Part shown: positions 1 to 5,506 of the stretch, piece by piece
How the letters are laid out: each line of letters begins with the position of its first letter
Position numbering within the stretch: the stretch's first letter is position 1
The notes under the pieces: model-generated
What the model was told of the DNA's origin: nothing
Databases searched by the model: none
What the model saw: only the letters and a program-made list of their open reading frames with translations
Program-made: the position numbers and the translations under genes
Assembly: GCA_946533615.1 (NCBI GenBank)
Contig: CAMNBY010000165.1
Coordinates: 1 to 7,324, forward strand
DNA: 7,324 nt
Reading direction: 5' to 3'
DNA from: an uncultured Clostridia bacterium
GTDB lineage: Bacteria; Bacillota; Clostridia; Oscillospirales; Ruminococcaceae

Positions 1-10
1 TCAGTTTCAT
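1..10 (-). CDS. Start of a further gene running off the window (only Met-Lys-Leu visible)
   Basis: On the minus strand an ATG at 10-8 is preceded by GGTGAT four bases upstream, a good match to the anti-Shine-Dalgarno, and lies 22 bp after the Gx transporter stop. Only three codons are present, so the product cannot be read. From the gene order in related loci a polyprenyl diphosphate synthase (DmkB-like) is a natural guess, not an observation. Confidence 0.4.
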
Positions 11-32
11 TTTTATCACCGTTTATGTAAGG

Positions 33-539
33 TCATTTCTTTTCAAGCCTGCGAAGCACAAGCCCCGCACACACACCCGTGAAGGCGCCCGCGATACATC
101 CCGACGCCAGCAGGAACGGCAGGTAGGCGATGACCGTCATCGTTCCCATGACGAAGATCGCGGCGGCGACCTGACCGACATTGTGGAAGACCGCCCCGAA
201 CACGCTGCACAGGGGGATAAATTTCAGCGGTATGATATTCCTAAGCAGCAGCATTCCGCAGAGGCAGAGAGCTCCGCCCGCAATGCTGTAGATCAGCGCC
301 GTGACGTTGCCCGTGAACATTGCCGAGAGCAGTATCCTTGTCAGCAGCATCAGCGAGACCTCGCCCGCCGAAAAGCGGTACACTGCGTACACCGTGATTA
401 TGTTCGCGAGCCCGAGCTTCATTCCGGGGATCGGCGCAAGCGTCGGCAGCTGCATCTCGATCACAAAGATTATCAGCGACAGAGCCGCAAGCAGCGCCAG
501 CTCGGTCATTCGTTTTACCGTGAGCCTTTTCTTCTCCAT
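33..539 (-). CDS. Gx transporter family membrane protein (EetB-like)
   Basis: The 168-residue product is almost wholly hydrophobic, with about five to six helices. Family motifs are PIPGMKLGLANI (36-47), TRILLSAMFTGN (67-78) and GAVFHNVGQ (115-123). The fold resembles small S-components of ECF transporters, and databases often name it heptaprenyl diphosphate synthase component I because of its genomic neighbours, not because of an enzyme motif. The ATG at 539 has GAGGTGA just upstream, with only 4 bp after the NusG_II stop; an in-frame start at 593 would overlap that gene and has no good site. In extracellular electron transfer loci the equivalent gene is eetB, next to eetA and often a polyprenyl synthase. 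Its cargo, if any, is unknown. Confidence 0.9.
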   Translation of the reverse strand: MEKKRLTVKRMTELALLAALSLIIFVIEMQLPTLAPIPGMKLGLANIITVYAVYRFSAGEVSLMLLTRILLSAMFTGNVTALIYSIAGGALCLCGMLLLRNIIPLKFIPLCSVFGAVFHNVGQVAAAIFVMGTMTVIAYLPFLLASGCIAGAFTGVCAGLVLRRLEKK

Positions 540-543
540 CGGC

Positions 544-927
544 TCACCTCGCAACGGCGTCGGGAGCGTCGTCGGCGGATGTGCCGTCGGCAAACTCGAT
601 GACCAGCTTGTTCGGCAGGCAGACGATCGGTATATCCGCGGTCAGCCAGCCCGTGTGGACGCAGACCTTATCGGGACACCCGGCATCGCAGATGCGGATC
701 CTTCCGTCCTTTATCTCGACCGTGTTGCTGCTGCCGTTATATCCGATGTCAAATTTTCTGTCCGTTTCCTTGGACAGGTCAAGCGTGTAAATAATCTTGC
801 CGTCCTGACGTATGCAGACCGTGTCGCCGTGAGGCTTGTTAAGAAGAACGATGCACCATATCAGCGACCCCACAAAGATCACAGCGGCCGTCACGCTTAG
901 TATCACAAGTTTTTTTCTGTCGGTCAC
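544..927 (-). CDS. NusG domain II membrane protein (EetA-like)
   Basis: This 127-residue protein has one N-terminal transmembrane helix (about 6-29) and an extracytoplasmic NusG-II domain. The signature is at residues 80-110: C80, then GCPDKVCVHTGW, then IPIVCLPNKLVIEF, giving four cysteines (80, 84, 89, 103). Despite the name, it is not the transcription factor NusG and lacks the NGN domain. The start is GTG at 927, supported by AGGAGG seven bases upstream. The gene lies 30 bp after apbE and 4 bp before the Gx transporter gene. The same neighbour set occurs in Gram-positive flavin-based extracellular electron transfer loci, where the NusG_II protein is called EetA. It is inferred to help electron transfer or flavoprotein assembly at the membrane; the biochemical role is unknown. 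Confidence 0.9.
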   Translation of the reverse strand: MTDRKKLVILSVTAAVIFVGSLIWCIVLLNKPHGDTVCIRQDGKIIYTLDLSKETDRKFDIGYNGSSNTVEIKDGRIRICDAGCPDKVCVHTGWLTADIPIVCLPNKLVIEFADGTSADDAPDAVAR

Positions 928-957
928 GCTGCGCCTCCTGTCCGTTATTTTGTACAG

Positions 958-1983
958 CTATCTCTTATCCACGATCACGTCCAGCGCCGCAGCGCTCTCG
1001 TCAAGTTTGAAGTCATCTTTGATCCCCTCGCTGACATATATCTTCATATCGTCGGTGACGATGATGTATTCAAAGTCCTCGCTCTGCCGCCAGAGATCAT
1101 AGGCTCTGTCGTGACCCATGACGAACACCGCCGTTGAGAGCGCATCGCACAGTCTTCCCTCACTTCCTACTATAGTTGAGGAGATCACCCCCGAGGCTGC
1201 GGGCTTGCCGTTCTTCGGGTCGATGATGTGCCAGTAGCGGACACCGTCCTCGACAAAGAAACGCTCGTAGGCTCCCGAGGTGATCACAGCCGCCTCGCCG
1301 ACCGAGAGATAGCCGAAAATCCCGCCCTCAAACGGGTCGCGGATACCGATGTTCCACTTGCTGCCGTCGGGCTTGGTGCCAAGGGTCTGAATGTTTCCGC
1401 CCAGGTCGAGGATAGCGGAGGTCACGCCGCCGTCACGCAGAGCCTTGACAGCCAGGTCGCCGGCATAGCCCTTCCCGACAGCTCCGAGATCGACCTGTGC
1501 GCCCTCTGCGAGCTTTGCGTTATTGCCCTCCAGCGAGAGCTTGTCCGCCCCCGTGAGAGCCAGCAACTCTTCAAGCTCGGAGCTGCCCGGGACGTGGTGC
1601 TCCTCCTTGGTGAACCCCCATGCAGAGGTCACGGGATAAAGAGTGATGTCAAGAGCACCTCCCGTTCGGGCGTTCATGTCAAGCCCGAAGCGCAGAAGCT
1701 CCGCGGTTTCGACGGAAAGCTCGATCGAGCCCGAATGATCCAGCCTGTAGATCTCGCTGCCCTCGTCGGTGACGGAGATCCTGCCTTCAAGGTCTGTTAT
1801 TGCCGCCGAGGCGGTTTTGAGTGCGTCCTCGGCGCTGTCGCCGTAGGCCGTCAGGTTCATGTATGTATCCATTGCAAAGACGCTTGCGCTGTGCTTTTCG
1901 TCGCTTTTCGCACTGCTGTTCCCTGAACCGCAGGAGGCCAGCAGGAGCGCTGACACGGCCGCAGCCGCTATCCTTTTTTTCAT
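958..1983 (-). CDS. apbE: FAD:protein FMN transferase lipoprotein (ApbE family)
   Basis: The 341-residue protein cleaves FAD and attaches FMN through a phosphoester bond to Thr/Ser of target proteins on the outer face of the membrane. A lipoprotein signal is clear: MKKR, a hydrophobic stretch, then lipobox LASC with Cys18 as the lipidated residue, followed by a Gly/Ser-rich linker. Family motifs in order are FAMDTYMNLTAYG (36-48), GGALDITLYPVTSAWGF (108-124), DLGAVGKGYAGD (165-176), LDLGGNIQTLG (192-202), HIIDPKNGKP (252-261) and the metal-site DALSTAVFVMG (280-290). The start at 1983 has AAAGGAG nine bases upstream and gives a normal signal peptide. An ATG at 2031, with its own AAGGA, would add 16 residues and overlap the microprotein gene, and is less likely. 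Next to NusG_II and Gx transporter genes, it corresponds to FmnB of extracellular electron transfer loci. Confidence 0.95.
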   Translation of the reverse strand: MKKRIAAAAVSALLLASCGSGNSSAKSDEKHSASVFAMDTYMNLTAYGDSAEDALKTASAAITDLEGRISVTDEGSEIYRLDHSGSIELSVETAELLRFGLDMNARTGGALDITLYPVTSAWGFTKEEHHVPGSSELEELLALTGADKLSLEGNNAKLAEGAQVDLGAVGKGYAGDLAVKALRDGGVTSAILDLGGNIQTLGTKPDGSKWNIGIRDPFEGGIFGYLSVGEAAVITSGAYERFFVEDGVRYWHIIDPKNGKPAASGVISSTIVGSEGRLCDALSTAVFVMGHDRAYDLWRQSEDFEYIIVTDDMKIYVSEGIKDDFKLDESAAALDVIVDKR

Positions 1984-2005
1984 GCTCCTGCTCTCCTTTC
2001 CCGTG

Positions 2006-2143
2006 TCAGAGCTTTCGCGGCTCTGCTTCATTGTCGTCCTTTTCTTCAAGGTGCCGGTCGGCCTCGGCTGCAACGCTGCACATACACATGGTCGCCACGC
2101 CTGCCGCTCCGCCAAGAAGTGTACCTATCAAGAATCCTATCAT
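2006..2143 (-). CDS. DUF3789-like membrane microprotein (45 aa)
   Basis: This short gene encodes 45 residues beginning MIGFLIGTLLGGAAGVATMC. Residues 2-22 form one glycine-rich hydrophobic helix, followed by a charged tail (ADRHLEEKDDNEAEPRKL) that would face the cytoplasm under the positive-inside trend only weakly. The pattern of a short FLIG-type helix with GG and GVATMC is like the DUF3789 proteins common in Firmicutes, recognised from memory. GGAGGA lies seven bases before the ATG at 2143; another ATG at 2149 is only one base from that site and is less likely. The stop is 22 bp before the ApbE start and the gene directly follows the candidate promoter, so it is probably the first gene of the flavinylation operon. 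Function is unknown; it could assist a membrane complex or simply carry translation into apbE. Confidence 0.7.
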   Translation of the reverse strand: MIGFLIGTLLGGAAGVATMCMCSVAAEADRHLEEKDDNEAEPRKL

Positions 2144-2156
2144 CTGCATCTCCTCC

Positions 2157-2181
2157 GTTTCGGGATTATTATAACCGAAAC
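2157..2181 (-). promoter_or_regulatory. Candidate promoter/operator: 7-bp perfect inverted repeat enclosing TATAAT
   Basis: Read on the minus strand, GTTTCGG (2181-2175) is separated by 11 bases from its exact inverse CCGAAAC (2163-2157). The loop contains a perfect TATAAT at 2173-2168, an AT-rich island in GC-rich surroundings. A transcript starting about seven bases after it would begin just before the GGAGGAG of the microprotein gene. No good -35 box is present at the right distance (the region reads about CGCATA), so an activator or a palindrome-binding regulator would be expected. No T run follows the second arm, so it is not a terminator for the upstream gene. Confidence 0.45.
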
Positions 2182-2197
2182 CGCGTAGAGTATGCGC

Positions 2198-3223
2198 TCA
2201 CATATATTTCTCGAAACCGAAGTCGGCGGTCAGCGCCTGCTCGGTGAGGTCGAGGCGCTTTGACACCGCAGCATCGTCTGCGCAGCTTTTCAGCGCCTCG
2301 AGCTTGTTGAACCACAGCGGCTTCAGGCAGCGGTAAAGCAGCGGTGCCGCACGCTTTTCGTCCTCGCCGAATATGTAATGCTCACGGGAGAAGCAAAGGG
2401 CGCTGTATATCTTTTCCCTCTCGCGCTCAAAGTCGCTGTCAAAGTTCTCGCGGAAGAGATAATTCAGAAAAACCTCACGTCCGCTGATGTTGAAGTCATA
2501 GACCCCGACAAATCTGCCCTGCTCGTCGAGCAGGAGGTTCGTGGTGTTCAGGTCGGCCTGAAAAACGCTGGTGGGGAGCTTTTTGTACAAGGGCTCAAGC
2601 ACTGCGCGGTTCTCTTCCCAGAGGCGGCGGATCCGCCTTACCTGTTCGCGGTGCCCGTCCGACAGGCTCTCGGCATAGGAAAACCACTCCAGCGCGTTCT
2701 CTGTCACCTCGTCGGTCCTGTCGGAGGGGCAGAAGGTCTCGAAAAGGCAGTAGCCCGATGGGTGCTTTGCAAAATCGAAGCGCTTCGCCGCCACCCTCGC
2801 GGTCATCGTCCAGATGTCCTTAATGATGCTCTCGCTGAGCACGGTGCTCCCGGCGTTTTCGCCGGCTCTGTCCTCAAGAGGTCTGTAGGGCGAGAATCCT
2901 TCGGCATAGGCAGCGCAGCTGCGGCCTTTATAGCTCACCCGAGGAAAGCTGCCGTCCAAGGCCGCAAATATCTCGGGAGCATAGTAGCCCAGGGCGCGGT
3001 ACTCGGCAGCACAGCGCTGCCATTCCGATATGCGCTCGGGGTCGGTGAAGTCGTTGTCAGCAAGCTTTATCACAAGCCTTCCGCCGTCAGCCGTTTTCAC
3101 GATCACGGTCTCGCGAAAGTCCTGCTCTCCCCTTGCGGTGTTTATGACGTCACAGCTCTCGGGAGCCGCATTTGAAAAGAGGGCGAATATTTTTATAAAT
3201 TCGTTATCGGGTGTGTTCTTCAT
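2198..3223 (-). CDS. APH/choline-kinase-like phosphotransferase
   Basis: The 341-residue protein belongs to the aminoglycoside phosphotransferase / choline kinase fold, which transfers a phosphate from a nucleotide to a small hydroxyl-bearing molecule in the cytoplasm. The N-lobe lysine is probably K53 in RLVIKLADND. The catalytic loop is FQADLNTTNLLLD (221-233), with D224 as base and N229 as metal ligand, followed by VYDFN (241-245) as the DFG-equivalent. The usual HGD of the family reads QAD here, so the His is replaced while the catalytic Asp is kept. The ATG at 3223 has AGGAG seven bases upstream; an in-frame start at 3286 lies deep inside the MFS gene and lacks this support. The start sits inside the MFS 3' end, a sign of coupled translation. 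The substrate is unknown. A drug-resistance role is unlikely given the housekeeping-like context. Confidence 0.88.
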   Translation of the reverse strand: MKNTPDNEFIKIFALFSNAAPESCDVINTARGEQDFRETVIVKTADGGRLVIKLADNDFTDPERISEWQRCAAEYRALGYYAPEIFAALDGSFPRVSYKGRSCAAYAEGFSPYRPLEDRAGENAGSTVLSESIIKDIWTMTARVAAKRFDFAKHPSGYCLFETFCPSDRTDEVTENALEWFSYAESLSDGHREQVRRIRRLWEENRAVLEPLYKKLPTSVFQADLNTTNLLLDEQGRFVGVYDFNISGREVFLNYLFRENFDSDFEREREKIYSALCFSREHYIFGEDEKRAAPLLYRCLKPLWFNKLEALKSCADDAAVSKRLDLTEQALTADFGFEKYM

Positions 3224-4424
3224 TCTGTTCTCCTGTCTGAGACCGATCGGGTGGAGCGATCCCTCCGCCCGACGCAAGACACACAAGCATCAGCACGGGA
3301 AAGATCATGGCGTACATAAAGCCCTTTTCAAGATCGGGCGAAAGTCCGACCACCGCAGGTCCTGCGGTGCAGCCAAGGTCGCCGGCAAGGGCAAACAGCG
3401 CGAACATCGCGGTACCGCCCTTTGGTATCCTTGCGGCGGCGATAGAGAACGTTCCCGGCCACATGATACCCACCGCGAAGCCGCATACACCGCAGCCTGC
3501 AAGTGAAACGGCGCTGCTCCCCGAGAGCGAGATCATCGCGTAACCGACAACGCAGAGCGCCGAGCACAGCACCATACAGCGGCGCAGCCCCCTCTCGGTG
3601 ACACGGCCGCAAAGGGCTCTTGCCGTTCCCATTAGTATCGCAAAGGCGAAAGGACCCGCGATGTCGCCGACACGCTTCGACACGCCGAGGGCTGTTTCCG
3701 CAAAGGCCGAAGCCCACTGCGAGACCGCAAGCTCGGAGGCGCCTGCGCAGATCATCATCACTGCCAGCAGCCAGAAGAGGCGGTTTTTGAAAAGCGCTGC
3801 GGAGCCTCCGCTTTTTTGCTCCTCCTCGGGCTCGTTGATCGGCACGAGGATGAACATGAACAGGCACAACAGCGGAACGGCCGCCCACAAAACGGCAAGC
3901 AGCCGCCAGCTCTCCGTGCCTGCGGCGGTGAGATAAAGTGTCGAGATCAGCACACAGCCTGCCGACCCCCAGCAGTAAAAGGAATGCAGCAGGCTCATCT
4001 GACCCACTTTGTTGTCGCTGGGGCAGCCCTCGACGATCGGGCTCACGAGCACTTCCATTATGCCTCCGCCGACAGCGCAGAGCATCATGCAGCAGCACAG
4101 CCCCGCAAAATGCGGCAGCACCTCGGGCAGCACCGCCAGAAGCGACAGCCCCGCCGCCGAGAAAAGGCAGCCGCCGAGCATCGTCCTGCGGTAGCCAAGG
4201 CGCGAAACGATCGGCGGCGAGATAAAGTCCACCGTCAGCTGTGTCACAAAGTTCACAGCGATAAGCAGCGAGAGCCTTGCATAGCTCAGGCCGTAGCTGC
4301 GGCTGAATGTCACGAACAGCAGCGGCAGGAAATTATTCACCACCGCCTGCGTTATGTATCCGAGATAGCAGCCGAAGCGAGTAAAGCGGTAGTCGGTCTT
4401 CAGCGCCGAGAATGTAAAGGTCAT
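3204..4424 (-). CDS. MFS transporter, fucose-permease-like (FHS) style
   Basis: This 406-residue protein is standard length for a 12-helix major facilitator. Hydrophobic helices run throughout, with the long cytoplasmic loop at about 199-213 (NEPEEEQKSGG) separating two halves. SRLGYRRTM at 74-82 is the usual motif A between helices 2 and 3. The segment GQMSLLHSFYCWGSAG (141-156) and an ELAVSQWASAFAE helix (231-243) are typical of sugar-type FHS/fucose permease relatives, so a sugar-like small molecule is a reasonable but unproven substrate. The ATG at 4424 is chosen; a TTG directly before it adds only one residue. The ribosome binding site is weak (only an A/G-rich AAAAGAG), unlike the neighbours. 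The 3' end overlaps the start of the phosphotransferase by 20 bp, suggesting import and phosphorylation of one substrate. Confidence 0.9.
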   Translation of the reverse strand: MTFTFSALKTDYRFTRFGCYLGYITQAVVNNFLPLLFVTFSRSYGLSYARLSLLIAVNFVTQLTVDFISPPIVSRLGYRRTMLGGCLFSAAGLSLLAVLPEVLPHFAGLCCCMMLCAVGGGIMEVLVSPIVEGCPSDNKVGQMSLLHSFYCWGSAGCVLISTLYLTAAGTESWRLLAVLWAAVPLLCLFMFILVPINEPEEEQKSGGSAALFKNRLFWLLAVMMICAGASELAVSQWASAFAETALGVSKRVGDIAGPFAFAILMGTARALCGRVTERGLRRCMVLCSALCVVGYAMISLSGSSAVSLAGCGVCGFAVGIMWPGTFSIAAARIPKGGTAMFALFALAGDLGCTAGPAVVGLSPDLEKGFMYAMIFPVLMLVCLASGGGIAPPDRSQTGEQNEEHTR

Positions 4425-4450
4425 CAAAAAGCTCTTTTCATCAAAAATAG

Positions 4451-5458
4451 TCAGGCGCCCTGCTTCTTCAGAAACTCGTCAAGCTCGCGGAGCATCTTGC
4501 GTTCGAGCTCGCGCTCTGCTCCAAGCGAGAATTCGTCGATCGTATTCATGGCCTGCTGCCAGTAGCTGCGAGCTCTGACATAGTCCTGCTCGATGCCGAA
4601 GGTGTAATAGGCCAGCACGCGCTTCGAGTTGGCGTCGCCGTCAGCTTCGAGGGCTGCCCGTATCTGGCCGAGATAGTACCCTGCCGACTGCGGGTCAAGC
4701 TCGTAGCGCGAGAAGTAATAGACCAGCCAGCAGTAGAGCCCCATATTCTGTATGATGAAGGACTTGCCGCTGAGGTACTGCACGATCTCGCCGATGGGCT
4801 CGCGCATATCCTCTGGTCTTCCGCTCGATTCCAGCAGGCAGAGATATAACTGATAATACTGCGTCCTTTCGACAAGCGTGGTGTTTTTATAGGGCAGGTC
4901 GCGCACAGGCTTAAGCTCCATGTCCTCGAACGGATAGCCCGCCCGAAGCTTGTTCACCGCACGCATGGTGTGACCCATGAGCCTGCGGGACATCACGAAG
5001 TAAACGTAAATGAATATCCCAAGGCTGACAAGGCTGTGAAAGGTGTAGCCGATGGCGAACCAGTCGAGGAACAGCTCTGCCAGGCTGCCCTTGGAGTGAA
5101 GGACGCGCTCGGCGCCGCCGCTCTTCAACCGCCAGAATATCAGTCCTGCCGAGAGGCAGAGATTGAACAGTGCTTTCAGCAGAGAGTTAAGGCTATCCTT
5201 TGAATCAATATCATCGGGCACCTGCTTCTCAAGGTCGATGAGGGTCAGCTCCTGTATAAGCGGCGACGGCTTGTCACGTCTGGTGTGCCAGCTGTCGGAG
5301 CGCTTGTTCCTGTAAACAGTGTGCCCGAAGAACGACACCTGCTTGCAGTAAAAGCCTAACAGCCGCGCAACGGTCAGCGACCAGAGCACGGACACCAGCT
5401 CCTTTGCATATACAGAGATCAGCAGCAGCGCTGTGGCGATCACAAACAGTCTGTGCAT
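4451..5458 (-). CDS. Unknown membrane protein, possibly an inactive M50 (site-2 protease) relative with a helical C-terminal domain
   Basis: The 335-residue product has no family I can name with certainty. The start at 5458 is well fixed by AAGGAGGT six bases upstream. Hydrophobic segments lie at about residues 4-18, 20-36, 92-110 and 136-156. The rest, from about 195 to the end, is soluble and rich in aromatic and charged residues with alternating helices (for example 198-210, 236-251, 259-272, 281-305 and a charged helix 313-333), resembling TPR-type repeats. The segment SVLWSLTVARLLG (23-35) followed by KQVSFFG lines up by eye with the HExxH helix and following strand of M50 proteases, and DSLNSLLKA (88-96) with their GPxxNxxxA helix. 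The metal ligands are absent: HExxH reads SVLWS. If related, it would be a pseudoprotease or scaffold. The gene lies 48 bp after nfnB and 26 bp before the MFS gene, probably in the same transcript. Confidence 0.8.
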   Translation of the reverse strand: MHRLFVIATALLLISVYAKELVSVLWSLTVARLLGFYCKQVSFFGHTVYRNKRSDSWHTRRDKPSPLIQELTLIDLEKQVPDDIDSKDSLNSLLKALFNLCLSAGLIFWRLKSGGAERVLHSKGSLAELFLDWFAIGYTFHSLVSLGIFIYVYFVMSRRLMGHTMRAVNKLRAGYPFEDMELKPVRDLPYKNTTLVERTQYYQLYLCLLESSGRPEDMREPIGEIVQYLSGKSFIIQNMGLYCWLVYYFSRYELDPQSAGYYLGQIRAALEADGDANSKRVLAYYTFGIEQDYVRARSYWQQAMNTIDEFSLGAERELERKMLRELDEFLKKQGA

Positions 5459-5476
5459 AAGGATACCTCCTTAGTG

Positions 5477-5496
5477 ACAGGCGCTTCCCGTCCTGT
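5477..5496. other. Short imperfect hairpin between nfnB and the next gene
   Basis: The inverted repeat ACAGG (5477-5481) / CCTGT (5492-5496) is extended by a CG/CG pair with one bulged base, leaving a 5-base loop at 5484-5488. It lies in the 48-bp gap after the nfnB stop and just before the strong AAGGAGGT of the next gene. On the minus strand it is not followed by a T run, so it is not a standard terminator; it could affect mRNA processing or be chance. Confidence 0.3.
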
Positions 5497-5506
5497 GTTT
5501 TATGTC

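Noticed and set aside
33..539. Heptaprenyl diphosphate synthase component I label for the Gx protein
   Set aside because: No prenyl synthase motif is present and the protein is a polytopic membrane protein; the label comes from neighbouring genes in other genomes.
544..927. Reading the NusG_II protein as transcription factor NusG
   Set aside because: It has a membrane anchor and no NGN domain; only the domain II fold is shared.
1228..1926. Long open frame on the plus strand (232 codons) inside apbE
   Set aside because: It is the antisense shadow of a clear ApbE gene, has no recognisable domain, and reflects GC-rich codon use.
1984..2115. N-terminal extension of ApbE to an in-frame start at 2115
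   Set aside because: It would overlap the microprotein gene and bury the lipoprotein signal behind 44 residues; the start at 1983 has its own good ribosome binding site.
2157..2181. The inverted repeat as a rho-independent terminator of the kinase gene
   Set aside because: The stem is only 7 bp with an 11-base AT-rich loop and is followed by GGAGGAG, not a T run.
4424..4441. Five-codon mini-frame (MKRAF) whose TGA overlaps the MFS ATG
   Set aside because: It lacks a Shine-Dalgarno sequence and is short enough to occur by chance, though coupling through TGATG cannot be fully excluded.
3816..4565. Plus-strand open frame of 249 codons across the MFS gene
   Set aside because: Its composition is rich in His, Gln, Arg and Ala with no fold signature; the minus-strand MFS product explains the region.
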